Shown one piece after another: positions 1 through 6,906 of a DNA stretch of 10,453 nucleotides (position 1 is the stretch's first letter; every line of letters starts with the position of its first letter). Source of the DNA: Actinomycetota bacterium (GTDB taxonomy: Bacteria; Actinomycetota; Actinomycetes; Nanopelagicales; Nanopelagicaceae); NCBI GenBank assembly GCA_005777515.1, contig SXMA01000033.1:1-10453 (forward strand). Reading direction: 5' to 3'. The notes beneath the pieces are model-generated. The model saw nothing but the letters and a program-made list of their open reading frames with translations. It made no database searches and had not been told where the DNA came from. The translations under genes and the position numbers were made by a program.

Positions 1-75
1 ATCAGAGGTTGGACGAACTTGAGAGATTGGTGAATTGATGTTTCTTCCTTTTGCAAGACCAGCAATTATTCTCAT
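1..75 (-). CDS. rsmD: 16S rRNA (guanine-N2)-methyltransferase RsmD, N-terminal fragment
   Basis: Only the first 25 codons lie in the window; the gene runs off the left edge. The minus strand reads MRIIAGLAKGR, then VRPTSD at residues 20-25, which matches the conserved RsmD amino terminus (MRIIxGxxxGR followed by a xRPTxD motif). The family methylates G966 of 16S rRNA using S-adenosylmethionine, acting on the assembling 30S subunit. The ATG (75-73) directly follows the TAA of recG (78-76) with no spacer, so the two are almost certainly co-transcribed and translationally coupled. recG-rsmD is the usual actinobacterial order, and coaD would be expected next outside the window. The catalytic region is not visible, so the call rests on the N-terminal motif and context. 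Confidence 0.85.
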   Translation of the reverse strand, partial: MRIIAGLAKGRNINSPISQVRPTSD

Positions 76-2295
76 TTAGCGTTTCTCCAAATAGGCAGCT
101 CGTTCTTCTTGTCTTAACTTCTCAACTGCTTTAGCAAGTTCTGGGTTTGCAGAAAGCGTTGGATCTTGACTGAGCAGATTCTCCGCTACCAGGCGCGCTT
201 GAGCAATTAATTCCTCATCCCTAATAACTCTTAGAAGCCTTAAGTGTGATCTTGCTCCAGATTGAGCGCTTCCCAAGACATCGCCCTCACTACGCTCTTG
301 TAAATCAAGGCGACTAAGTTCAAAGCCATCTGTTGTTGCAGCAACTGCCTTTAACCTGGCCATTGCAGGTGAATCCTCGCCAGCAGAAGTGACAAATAAA
401 CAGAGACCGGGAGAAACACCGCGGCCAATACGACCACGGAGCTGATGAAGTTGTGATACCCCAAATCTTTCTGCATTCATAATTATCATCATCGTGGCAT
501 TTGCAACATCAACGCCAACTTCAATCACAGTTGTAGTAACTAAAACATCTAACTCATGCCGTACAAAGGCTTGCATTACCGCCTCTTTCTCCTCGGAAGA
601 TAGGCGACCATGGAGCTTTCCCACTCTTAAATCTTTCATTACATCAGCTGTGAGCATGGGATAAAGCTCTTCAACTGAGCTCATTGCAAGCTTTAGCGAA
701 GAACTATCCTCATCATCTATTAGATTCTTTGCAAGAATTAATTCATCTGGTGTAAGCCCAAATCTCTGCAGATCTGATTCATCATCTGCTGAGATTCTAG
801 GAGCAACTACATAGACCTGACTTGTATTACTAACTTCTTCGCAAGCTCTCTGCCATGCTCGAGTTAGATGCTCTGGTTTACTAGATTGTGAAACAACATG
901 AGAGGTGATGGGAGATCTACCAAGTGGCATATCTTTAAGAGTTGATACATCTAAATCTCCAAAGATTGTCATAGCCACTGTTCTTGGTATTGGAGTTGCT
1001 GTCATAACTAGGACATGGGCTGGTTCTCTAGCCTTATCTCGAAGCGCATCTCGCTGCTCGACACCAAATCGATGTTGCTCATCAATGACAATAAGTCCAA
1101 GATCTTTAAAATTCACACTCTCGCCCAATAGTGCATGGGTTCCTATTGTTATTCCTGCTTGACCAGATGAAATTGCTGAAAGCACTTCTCGTCGCTGCGC
1201 AGCTGGAGTGGATCCAGTCAGAAGACGAACCTGTATGCCACTTTTATCCCCACCTATCATTCCTGCCTCAGCTAAATCTTTAAGTAGGGATAAAAAGTTT
1301 CGATAGTGCTGCTGGGCTAATACTTCAGTGGGCGCAAGAAGAGCGGCCTGTCCACCAGAGTCAACGACTGCGAGCATTGCGCGTAGCGCAATGATAGTTT
1401 TTCCAGAACCTACATCTCCTTGCAAGAGACGATACATCGGGTGATCGCTAGAGAGATCTTTAACTATCTCGCTCCAAACTTGCCTCTGTCCTGCAGTTAG
1501 TTCAAAGGGAAGTCGCTTATCAAAAGCAGCCAATACTCCATCGTTTCTTGGTGCGCGCGATGTTGTCTTCGCTGCTCTTACTTCATATCTTCGCAAGACT
1601 AAAAATAACTGCATTAAAAGCGCCTCATCAAAGGTCAGGCGCTGCCGCGCCAACTCTGCGCCCTCAGCGCTATCTGGCTGATGAACTTGCCTGAAGGCCT
1701 CGGAAATCTTTGGATAATTAAATTCAAAAAGTATCTCTTGCGGTAAGTACTCTGCGATTTCATCTAGTCCATCAAGTGCTAAGCGAACGCATTTGGCAAT
1801 TTTCCACGAGGGCATCTTGGCTGTTGCTGGATATACCGGAAGAAACTTTCCAGCAAAGTCACCAATTGCCTGGTCCACGTCATCACCTTCAGGAATAAGT
1901 AAGTAATCTGGATGAGCTAATTGACGTTTTCCTTTAAACAATCCAACCTTTCCCGCAAACAAACCCTGTCTTCCAGGGCGCAATTCTTTCTCGCGCCAAG
2001 CTTGATTAAAGAAAGTTAACGTTAATTTTGCTCGTCCATCAGTTACTACTGTTTCAAGAATTGCACTCTTCCTGCCTGGAATTCTCTTGACCTTGCTACT
2101 TTCAACCTTGGCAAAGATTGTTACCTCCTCGCCTTCAATCAAGCTTTCAATATCGGTAAGTTCGCCGCGTATTACATATCTTCTGGGATAGTGACGCAGA
2201 AGATCTGAGATAGTTTTAAGGCCTAAATTCTCATCCAATACCTCGGCTGTTCTATCACCAAGTATTGAAAGCAGTGATGAATCCAGACTTGCCAT
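76..2295 (-). CDS. recG: ATP-dependent DNA helicase RecG
   Basis: RecG is a superfamily 2 helicase that binds branched DNA in the cytoplasm and reverses stalled replication forks and Holliday junctions. The 739-residue protein is complete and slightly longer than the roughly 690 residues common in the family. The N-terminal third holds the wedge/OB region. The helicase core follows: Walker A GDVGSGKT at 293-300, DEQH box at 405-408, TATP (motif III) at 432-435, motif [12 protein letters not shown] near 587-597, and motif [10 protein letters not shown] at 618-625. A TRG-like segment ([12 protein letters not shown]) lies at about 664-675. An acidic, serine-rich stretch near 503-548, within helicase domain 2, appears to account for the extra length. 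The start is the ATG at 2295, preceded by a moderate GAGAG. The gene diverges from rpmB and abuts rsmD. The DAK-domain gene often found between recG and rpmB in actinobacteria is absent. Confidence 0.97.
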   Translation of the reverse strand: MASLDSSLLSILGDRTAEVLDENLGLKTISDLLRHYPRRYVIRGELTDIESLIEGEEVTIFAKVESSKVKRIPGRKSAILETVVTDGRAKLTLTFFNQAWREKELRPGRQGLFAGKVGLFKGKRQLAHPDYLLIPEGDDVDQAIGDFAGKFLPVYPATAKMPSWKIAKCVRLALDGLDEIAEYLPQEILFEFNYPKISEAFRQVHQPDSAEGAELARQRLTFDEALLMQLFLVLRRYEVRAAKTTSRAPRNDGVLAAFDKRLPFELTAGQRQVWSEIVKDLSSDHPMYRLLQGDVGSGKTIIALRAMLAVVDSGGQAALLAPTEVLAQQHYRNFLSLLKDLAEAGMIGGDKSGIQVRLLTGSTPAAQRREVLSAISSGQAGITIGTHALLGESVNFKDLGLIVIDEQHRFGVEQRDALRDKAREPAHVLVMTATPIPRTVAMTIFGDLDVSTLKDMPLGRSPITSHVVSQSSKPEHLTRAWQRACEEVSNTSQVYVVAPRISADDESDLQRFGLTPDELILAKNLIDDEDSSSLKLAMSSVEELYPMLTADVMKDLRVGKLHGRLSSEEKEAVMQAFVRHELDVLVTTTVIEVGVDVANATMMIIMNAERFGVSQLHQLRGRIGRGVSPGLCLFVTSAGEDSPAMARLKAVAATTDGFELSRLDLQERSEGDVLGSAQSGARSHLRLLRVIRDEELIAQARLVAENLLSQDPTLSANPELAKAVEKLRQEERAAYLEKR

Positions 2296-2380
2296 GCTTC
2301 ATTCTCTCAGGTGGCGGTGATAAGCCTTAGGCGCGCTCTGCTCGCCAAGTGGGAAATTTCTCGCATAGATTGGGCGGTAA

Positions 2381-2409
2381 TTGGCGAAAGTAGCGCCTTT
2401 GCGGCTAAT
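2381..2409 (+). promoter_or_regulatory. candidate promoter for rpmB
   Basis: TTGGCG (2381-2386) and GCTAAT (2404-2409) are separated by 17 bases, each matching four of six consensus positions of a vegetative promoter. This would place the transcript start near 2416 and give a leader of about 48 nt before the GTG of rpmB. It is the best candidate I see in the 168-base gap 2296-2463, which also must hold the recG promoter on the other strand. No riboswitch, zinc-repressor palindrome or small gene is evident in the gap. Confidence 0.3.
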
Positions 2410-2450
2410 CTTGCGCCCGCAACTAACCAAGCTCAATCAAGGGCAAATTC

Positions 2451-2456
2451 AAGGAG
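2451..2456 (+). promoter_or_regulatory. ribosome binding site of rpmB (decides the start)
   Basis: AAGGAG lies seven bases before the GTG at 2464. It fixes the start there, although the frame stays open upstream to an ATG at 2311. Confidence 0.8.
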
Positions 2457-2463
2457 TAGTAAC

Positions 2464-2649
2464 GTGGCAGCTGTATGCGATATCTGTGGCAAGGGACCAA
2501 GCTTTGGTAACAATGTCTCTCACTCAAAGCGCCGTACTCGCCGCCGTTGGAATCCAAATATTCAGAGAGTTCGCACTCTCATTAACGGTTATTCCAAGCG
2601 CAAGAACGTCTGCACCTCCTGCCTAAAGGCTGGAAAAGTTCTCCGCTAA
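2464..2649 (+). CDS. rpmB: 50S ribosomal protein L28, zinc-ribbon form
   Basis: L28 (bL28) is a small basic protein of the large ribosomal subunit. The GTG start gives 61 residues beginning [21 protein letters not shown], the normal L28 opening and length. Two CxxC pairs (C5/C8 and C50/C53) mark the zinc-binding C+ form. The central [12 protein letters not shown] (21-32) is the conserved rRNA-contacting segment. A strong AAGGAG precedes the GTG by seven bases. A longer reading of the same frame from 2311 would add 51 residues unlike any L28 and is rejected. The gene is divergent from recG and ends 10 bases from the tail of thiL, as in Mycobacterium, where rpmB also points against the flanking genes. 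Confidence 0.97.
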   Translation: MAAVCDICGKGPSFGNNVSHSKRRTRRRWNPNIQRVRTLINGYSKRKNVCTSCLKAGKVLR

Positions 2650-2656
2650 TTGATTT

Positions 2657-2680
2657 GGCCTACCAACTATGTTGGTAGCC
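2657..2680. terminator. hairpin between the tails of rpmB and thiL, possible weak terminator
   Basis: CTACCAAC (2660-2667) and GTTGGTAG (2671-2678) form a perfect 8-bp stem with a 3-base loop. Two more G-C pairs are possible past a bulged C. The hairpin covers the last codons and stop of thiL. On the plus strand a run of five T (2689-2693) follows about ten bases later; on the minus strand no T-run follows. It could stop rpmB transcripts, but it is not a textbook intrinsic terminator. Confidence 0.4.
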
Positions 2681-3589
2681 GCCCGTAGTTTTTGTTCTCA
2701 CTCCATCTAGATACAGTCCATCACCTTTTATTACTTGCCCGATTTCAAGAAATCCAAAATCTTGAGCATCGCTAGTGGCAAGAAGCAAGTGATCCTCTCC
2801 CCCAGATAAAGCGCTTTCAAGGGCGCTCTCTCTAGATCCGCTCGCACTTTCAAGTTCGCTAAATTCTGGAGTATTAATTAGCGCTTCAACTCTTATATCT
2901 ATTCCAACTCCGCTTGCTGCAGCAATGCGAGATGCATCAATGACAAGTCCGTCACTAGTATCTATGGCAGATGATAAGTACTCATAACTCCTTTGATATT
3001 TCTCGTAATCTAAATCAGGTGCTAGATGAGCCAAGCGCGCTCTATTTGCCGCAGGGCTCTGATTATCACTTGAACTCTTTAACAGCGAGAGACCGGCTTG
3101 CGAAAATCCTGGAAGATTTGAAATAAAGAGCCTTTCTCCAACTTTCGCCCCGCTTCGAAGTATTGGTCTTGCAACTCTTCCAATTGCGCTAATGGAGATT
3201 ACAACTTCATTTGATCTACTTAAGTCTCCGCCAATTACTTTAACGCCCACTCTCTGGCACTCGGTTTTAATGCCCTTAGCTAACTCCAGCACCTGGCCTG
3301 AAAAACTTGGAGGAAATGCTAAAGCCACTAAGAAGTATTCTGGCCAGCCACCCATAGCGCAGATATCTGCCAAGTTTGCAGCGCTAACTTTTCGACCAAC
3401 TTGCATAGCGCTGCTCCAGGCAAAGTTAAAGTGAATTCCCTCAACTGCCATATCGCTAGCAAGAACGGTGAGTTCGCTTCGCGGGCCAAGAACTGCGCCA
3501 TCATCGCCATTTCCAACGATCAGAGCTGAATCGCTCTGGCCATAATCAAAGATAGCGCGCACATTCTTTAGTACTTCATCTTCGCGCAA
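2660..3589 (-). CDS. thiL: thiamine-monophosphate kinase ThiL
   Basis: ThiL phosphorylates thiamine monophosphate with ATP to thiamine diphosphate, the last step of cofactor synthesis, in the cytoplasm. The 309-residue protein shows the family signatures in order: GDDGAVL (28-34), the metal/substrate segment SDMAVEGIHF (45-54), NLADICAMGG (72-81), IGGD (119-122), SAIDTSDGL (207-215) and GGEDHLLL (263-270). The fold is the PurM/SelD-like ATP-binding fold. The start is TTG at 3589, supported by an upstream AAGGGAG and by the motif-rich protein beginning at once; no in-frame ATG fits. It is divergent from the Lrp-like gene, an arrangement common in actinobacteria. No thiamine riboswitch is visible upstream and no other thiamine gene is in the window. 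In Mycobacterium ung lies between rpmB and thiL; here it is missing. Confidence 0.95.
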   Translation of the reverse strand: MREDEVLKNVRAIFDYGQSDSALIVGNGDDGAVLGPRSELTVLASDMAVEGIHFNFAWSSAMQVGRKVSAANLADICAMGGWPEYFLVALAFPPSFSGQVLELAKGIKTECQRVGVKVIGGDLSRSNEVVISISAIGRVARPILRSGAKVGERLFISNLPGFSQAGLSLLKSSSDNQSPAANRARLAHLAPDLDYEKYQRSYEYLSSAIDTSDGLVIDASRIAAASGVGIDIRVEALINTPEFSELESASGSRESALESALSGGEDHLLLATSDAQDFGFLEIGQVIKGDGLYLDGVRTKTTGGYQHSW

Positions 3590-3595
3590 GGCCCA

Positions 3596-3602
3596 CTCCC
3601 TT
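3596..3602 (-). promoter_or_regulatory. ribosome binding site of thiL (supports the TTG start)
   Basis: On the minus strand AAGGGAG is followed by six bases and then the TTG at 3589. This supports the rare start codon over any more distant alternative. Confidence 0.65.
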
Positions 3603-3620
3603 AAGAATTAATACTTACGC

Positions 3621-3644
3621 AGGTTAGCCTAAATGCGCTAACCT
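3621..3644. promoter_or_regulatory. inverted repeat overlapping the candidate -10 of thiL
   Basis: AGGTTAGC (3621-3628) and GCTAACCT (3637-3644) are perfect 8-base inverted repeats with an 8-base spacer. On the minus strand TAGGCT (3631-3626) reads as a typical actinobacterial -10 box (TANNNT). It predicts a transcript start near 3619 and a leader of about 30 nt that includes the thiL ribosome site. I found no clear -35. The dyad sits where a repressor would block thiL. Whether a protein binds it is inference; it could also form an RNA hairpin only in transcripts that start further upstream. Confidence 0.4.
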
Positions 3645-3717
3645 CTCACCACATAACAAGTGTGAGATAAAGAGTGGGCAGTCCAACGGGGCGACTCAGG
3701 CTAAAATCTTCATTAAA

Positions 3718-3724
3718 AGGATGG
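3718..3724 (+). promoter_or_regulatory. ribosome binding site of the Lrp-like gene (decides the start)
   Basis: AGGATGG lies six bases before the ATG at 3731, favouring that start over the upstream in-frame ATG at 3674. A TAAAAT at 3702-3707 could be a -10 box placing the transcript start just before this site. Confidence 0.6.
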
Positions 3725-3730
3725 TTAACG

Positions 3731-3967
3731 ATGTCGATCCAGGCATATATCTTGATTCAGACTGAAGTAGGCAAGGCAGCCAGCGTAACTAAGGCTGTTA
3801 ATGCCATAGCTGGAGTAACTATTGCCGAGAGCGTCACCGGCCCTTATGACGTGATCATGAGAGCTGAAGCATCAAGTATGGAGGATCTGGGAAGAAGCAT
3901 TCTTGCAAAAGTTCAGGCAGTTCCTGGAATTACTAGAACACTAACCTGCCCGGTTGCAGTACTTTAA
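3731..3967 (+). CDS. stand-alone Lrp/AsnC ligand-binding (RAM) domain protein
   Basis: The 78-residue protein is a single RAM (AsnC_trans_reg) domain with no DNA-binding helix-turn-helix. It reads MSIQAYILIQTEVGKA at the start, carries the family hallmark VTGPYDVIMRAE at about 35-46, and ends with PGITRTLTCPVAVL (65-78). In Lrp/AsnC regulators this domain forms dimers and octamers and binds amino acids at the interface. Stand-alone versions are widespread; they may sense amino acids or join full-length relatives, but their role is largely unknown. The ATG at 3731 has a good ribosome site. Starting at 3674 would add 19 residues outside the domain. It diverges from thiL and ends eight bases from the tail of ddl, as in many actinobacteria. 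The fold is clear; the function is not. Confidence 0.85.
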   Translation: MSIQAYILIQTEVGKAASVTKAVNAIAGVTIAESVTGPYDVIMRAEASSMEDLGRSILAKVQAVPGITRTLTCPVAVL

Positions 3968-3975
3968 AGAACTAT

Positions 3976-5043
3976 CTAGCGAATTACGTTTCGCTTTCTA
4001 CTTAACGCGCTCTCAAGCAAAATTGTAATTATCTGGCTATAGCTCTTGCCCGTCTTCTGCCAGAGCGCTGGAAAAACTGAAGTTGGAGTAAATCCTGGCA
4101 TTGTATTTAGCTCATTGATAATAATCTGATTATCATCACTTAAAAAGAAATCCACTCTTGCTAGCCCTTCACAGCCAAGAGCTTCAAAGGCAGTAATGGC
4201 CGCTTGGCTTATAGCGCTCGCAATTGGCTCTGGAAGATTTGCTGGAATATCAAAGGTGGTTGAGCCATCTATGTATTTGGCATCAAAGTCATAGAACTCA
4301 TGGGGCGGATGAACTCTTACCTCACCCAAAACAGATGCTGTTGCAACTGAATCGATCTGGAGCACTGCGCACTCGATCTCGCGACCAACCACAGCTGCTT
4401 CAACTAAAACTCTAGGGTCATAATTGAAAGCATCTTTTAGAGCTGCGCTTATCCCCGACTCATCTTTCACTTTCGAAGTTCCCCGACTGGAACCACTTCG
4501 AGCCGGCTTAATAAAGATTGGAAAACCTAGCGCTCTAATCTTTGCGATCTCAAGGTCTTTTGACTTATTCCAATTATCTCTATGGATCGTAATTCCATCG
4601 GCAACTTTTAGGCCAAAGTCTGCATAAATTGGCTTAGCAAAACTCTTATCCATAGCAACAGCTGAGGCCAAAACCCCAGAGCCAACATAAGCAATTCCCG
4701 CCATCTCAAATAAACCTTGAATCGTTCCATCTTCGCCATAGGCCCCGTGTAGAAGTGGAAAGACCAGATCAATTCCTAAGTCATTGCCCTTACTATCTTT
4801 AATGCCATGAACATCAACTACTAACTTCTCGCCCTGTTCTGGAACATAGGAGAGTCCATCTCTTCCCTTTTCAAAGTCACTCTCGCGCATATCAATCCAA
4901 GTGCCGCTTTGGGTGATGCCAATTAGTATTGGCTCAAACTTTGACTTGTCAATTGCAGCTAATACGCCGTTTGCAGAGATGCAAGAGATTGGATGTTCAC
5001 TACTTTGTCCACCTGCGACTATTGCCACGCGTATTTTCTTCAT
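3976..5043 (-). CDS. ddl: D-alanine--D-alanine ligase
   Basis: Ddl joins two D-alanines with ATP to make the dipeptide that ends the peptidoglycan stem, in the cytoplasm. The 355-residue protein is full length. Visible are the N-terminal GGQSSEHPIS (11-20) with E16, LLHGAYGEDGTIQGLFE (97-113), the ATP-grasp lysine region FIKPARSGSSRG (177-188), REIECAVL (211-218), and the omega-loop YDFDAKYIDG (251-260). The metal-binding residues are D298 and, in NELNTMPGFTP (310-320), E311 and N313. The omega-loop Y257 is the residue typical of D-Ala-D-Ala rather than D-Ala-D-lactate ligases, so a vancomycin-sensitive wall is expected. The ATG overlaps the gpsA stop in ATGA, so translation is probably coupled. 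It is the last gene of the plsC-gpsA-ddl cassette and lies tail-to-tail with the Lrp-like gene. Confidence 0.97.
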   Translation of the reverse strand: MKKIRVAIVAGGQSSEHPISCISANGVLAAIDKSKFEPILIGITQSGTWIDMRESDFEKGRDGLSYVPEQGEKLVVDVHGIKDSKGNDLGIDLVFPLLHGAYGEDGTIQGLFEMAGIAYVGSGVLASAVAMDKSFAKPIYADFGLKVADGITIHRDNWNKSKDLEIAKIRALGFPIFIKPARSGSSRGTSKVKDESGISAALKDAFNYDPRVLVEAAVVGREIECAVLQIDSVATASVLGEVRVHPPHEFYDFDAKYIDGSTTFDIPANLPEPIASAISQAAITAFEALGCEGLARVDFFLSDDNQIIINELNTMPGFTPTSVFPALWQKTGKSYSQIITILLESALSRKRNVIR

Positions 5044-6044
5044 ACGTGATCAATCTCCGCTCCGGTTTGAATCTTCATTAAGTTAAGAAACGCCTGCTGT
5101 GGGCTAATCTTACTTGTAACCACATCGCAGACAGCTTCCATTATCGGGGCTTCCACTCCAACTAGATGAGCAAGCTCAACAAGAGCCTGGGCAGTAGTTA
5201 ACCCCTCTGCAGTTGATGAGATTGCTCTCTGGGCTTGCTCCACTGAACCACTTCTTCCTAAAGCCTCACCGAATGTGCGATTGCGAGATAGCGGAGACCC
5301 ACATGTTGCTAAGAGATCTCCAACTCCTGCAAGTCCAACAAAGGTAAGTGGCTGCGCTCCTCTAGCAAGTGCTAGGCGCGTTAGCTCATTTAATCCTCTG
5401 GTGATAACAAGTGCTTGGGTATTTTCGCCAAATCCCATTCCAATTGACATGCCAACTGCAATTGCAATTACGTTTTTAGTAGCGCTTGCTAATTCACAAC
5501 CAATGACATCATTTGAGGTATAGACACGAAAGTATGGCGCGCTAAATGCCTTTGAAGTTAACTCTGCTAATTTCTGATTAGTCGATGCAGCAACTGCTCC
5601 AGCAGGCTGTCTTAAAATAACTTCGCGAGCCAGATTGGGTCCAGTTAGCACGGCGATACTTGATTCATCTCGCCCCAAGACTTGGCAGATAACCTCGCTC
5701 ATACGAAGTTGAGTTGAGATCTCAATGCCTTTAAGCGTTGAAACAATTGCAATATCAGGGCCAATTAGGCCCTTCCAGAGCTCTAAGTTTTGCCGTAGAG
5801 ATTGGGAGGGGATAGCAAGAACAAGGAGCTGGGCCTGATCTAAAGCAGCTTTGATTTCAGATGTGGCATAAATCGCCTCAGGCAAGAGATGCTCTCCGAG
5901 TGCGCTCTGATTTTGATGTCTTGAATTAATCTGGGCTACTACCTCTTTATTTCTTCCCCAGATAACTACTTCGTTTCCAGCATCGGTAAGAACCTGGGCC
6001 AAGGTGCTTCCCCATTGACCGGAGCCAAGAACTGCTATCTTCAC
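5040..6044 (-). CDS. gpsA: glycerol-3-phosphate dehydrogenase [NAD(P)+]
   Basis: GpsA reduces dihydroxyacetone phosphate to sn-glycerol-3-phosphate, the backbone of membrane phospholipids, in the cytoplasm. The 334-residue protein is full length. The N-terminal Rossmann motif is GSGQWGSTLA (7-16). STLKGIE (102-108) carries a conserved lysine, TGPNLA is at 134-139, the catalytic-lysine region is SATKNVIAIAVG (187-198, K190), and the C-terminal domain has GLAGVGDLLATC (237-248) with SRNRTFG (253-259). The start is GTG at 6044, overlapping the plsC stop as GTGA; the Rossmann strand begins at residue 2, so no earlier start is needed. At its own end it overlaps ddl by four bases. Placed after plsC, it supplies the substrate for the acylation steps, which makes the cassette a coherent lipid/wall unit. 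Confidence 0.97.
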   Translation of the reverse strand: MKIAVLGSGQWGSTLAQVLTDAGNEVVIWGRNKEVVAQINSRHQNQSALGEHLLPEAIYATSEIKAALDQAQLLVLAIPSQSLRQNLELWKGLIGPDIAIVSTLKGIEISTQLRMSEVICQVLGRDESSIAVLTGPNLAREVILRQPAGAVAASTNQKLAELTSKAFSAPYFRVYTSNDVIGCELASATKNVIAIAVGMSIGMGFGENTQALVITRGLNELTRLALARGAQPLTFVGLAGVGDLLATCGSPLSRNRTFGEALGRSGSVEQAQRAISSTAEGLTTAQALVELAHLVGVEAPIMEAVCDVVTSKISPQQAFLNLMKIQTGAEIDHV

Positions 6045-6838
6045 TGGCTCTTAGCCTTCTTTGCTTTCTTGAAATTACCAATTCTTGGAAGATCTGAGCT
6101 TTTAGGATCAAAGCGAATTGCGGGAGCTTTCTGCCCTCTTAATGTTTCAAGTAGTTCGGTTATCCGATCCATGATGTGATCTGCCGCTTGCTCTACTGCC
6201 TCTAAGTCATCACTCTTTCCCTGCCAGGTGGAGAGATCAACTACAGGCCCCATGAGAATTGAAACTTCACTTCTAGGAAAAAGTCTTAACCTCTTACTAT
6301 ATGGCGGCAAAACTTTCTCTGGCCCCCAAGATGCACATGGAATTACAGGCGCTCCCGTAATGAGTGCAAGACGAGCAACTCCAGTCTTAGCTTTCATTGG
6401 CCATAAATTCTCATCACGAGTCAGCGTTCCTTCAGGATAAACGCCAAGAAGGTGTCCTGCCTTAAGAACTGCAATGGCATGCTCTAAGCCTTTAACCGCA
6501 TCTTTTGATTCACGACTTACTGGAATCTGTCCGGCGCCCCTAATAACTCTGCCAATAATTGGAATGCGAAAGACTGATTCTTTTCCTAGGTATCTCGGGG
6601 CTCGCCCGTTGTTATAGAGGAAGTGAGTGAAGGTAAGTGGATCAACGTAGGAGAGATGATTACAAACAACTATCGCTGCCCCGCTCTTTGGTAGATGCTG
6701 GGCGCCTTTCCAATCCTTCTTTATTATCGAGTTGAGGATTGGCTTTATTACTGAAGCTCCGAAGCGAAACCAGGGATTAACCCCTAGCGGATCTCCTTGA
6801 GGCGGAAGATATGAAATCTCTGGGCGCACAACGCTCAT
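6041..6838 (-). CDS. plsC: 1-acyl-sn-glycerol-3-phosphate acyltransferase (PlsC family)
   Basis: PlsC enzymes add the second fatty acyl chain to lysophosphatidic acid, giving phosphatidic acid, at the inner face of the membrane. The 265-residue protein has all four acyltransferase motifs: NHLSYVDP (60-67, catalytic H61 and D66), GQIPVSRES (103-111), VYPEGTLTRDE (133-143) and APVIPCASWGP (163-173). A hydrophobic stretch near 24-39 may anchor it, and the tail FKKAKKAKSQ is strongly basic, which fits membrane-surface binding. It is first in the plsC-gpsA-ddl cassette and overlaps gpsA by four bases. No good ribosome site precedes the ATG at 6838, but a -10 box lies where a leaderless transcript would begin. 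The motifs identify the family; exact acyl substrate is inferred from its neighbour gpsA. Confidence 0.92.
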   Translation of the reverse strand: MSVVRPEISYLPPQGDPLGVNPWFRFGASVIKPILNSIIKKDWKGAQHLPKSGAAIVVCNHLSYVDPLTFTHFLYNNGRAPRYLGKESVFRIPIIGRVIRGAGQIPVSRESKDAVKGLEHAIAVLKAGHLLGVYPEGTLTRDENLWPMKAKTGVARLALITGAPVIPCASWGPEKVLPPYSKRLRLFPRSEVSILMGPVVDLSTWQGKSDDLEAVEQAADHIMDRITELLETLRGQKAPAIRFDPKSSDLPRIGNFKKAKKAKSQ

Positions 6839-6844
6839 GGCTCT

Positions 6845-6850
6845 AGCCTA
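6845..6850 (-). promoter_or_regulatory. candidate -10 box for a leaderless plsC transcript
   Basis: The minus strand reads TAGGCT followed by six bases and then the ATG of plsC, so transcription should begin at or beside the start codon. TAGGCT fits the actinobacterial TANNNT box. No purine-rich ribosome site lies in the short space, which supports a leaderless message. I see no clear -35; that region is the terminator T-run and stem of hup. Confidence 0.5.
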
Positions 6851-6854
6851 GGAT

Positions 6855-6894
6855 AGAAAAAAATAAAGGCCACACCCTTAGGCGTGGCCTTTAT
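6855..6894 (-). terminator. intrinsic terminator of hup
   Basis: ATAAAGGCCAC (6863-6873) pairs perfectly with GTGGCCTTTAT (6884-6894), an 11-bp stem that can add two G-C pairs past an A/C mismatch over a CTTA loop. On the minus strand it is followed by a run of seven T. It begins about a dozen bases after the hup stop and separates hup from plsC. Confidence 0.92.
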
Positions 6895-6906
6895 CAGAAA
6901 AGATAC

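Noticed and set aside
2311..2463. N-terminal extension of rpmB to 112 residues
   Set aside because: L28 normally begins at [11 protein letters not shown]; the GTG at 2464 has a well-spaced AAGGAG, and the extension resembles no ribosomal protein. The open frame is most likely chance.
3674..3730. Longer start of the Lrp-like gene
   Set aside because: The RAM domain begins at the ATG at 3731, which has a ribosome site; the 19 extra residues are basic, unlike the family, and overlap the likely promoter.
3979..3994. Small hairpin GCGAA-TTACGT-TTCGC at the end of ddl
   Set aside because: Only five pairs, inside the ddl coding end, with a poor T-run; too weak to call a terminator.
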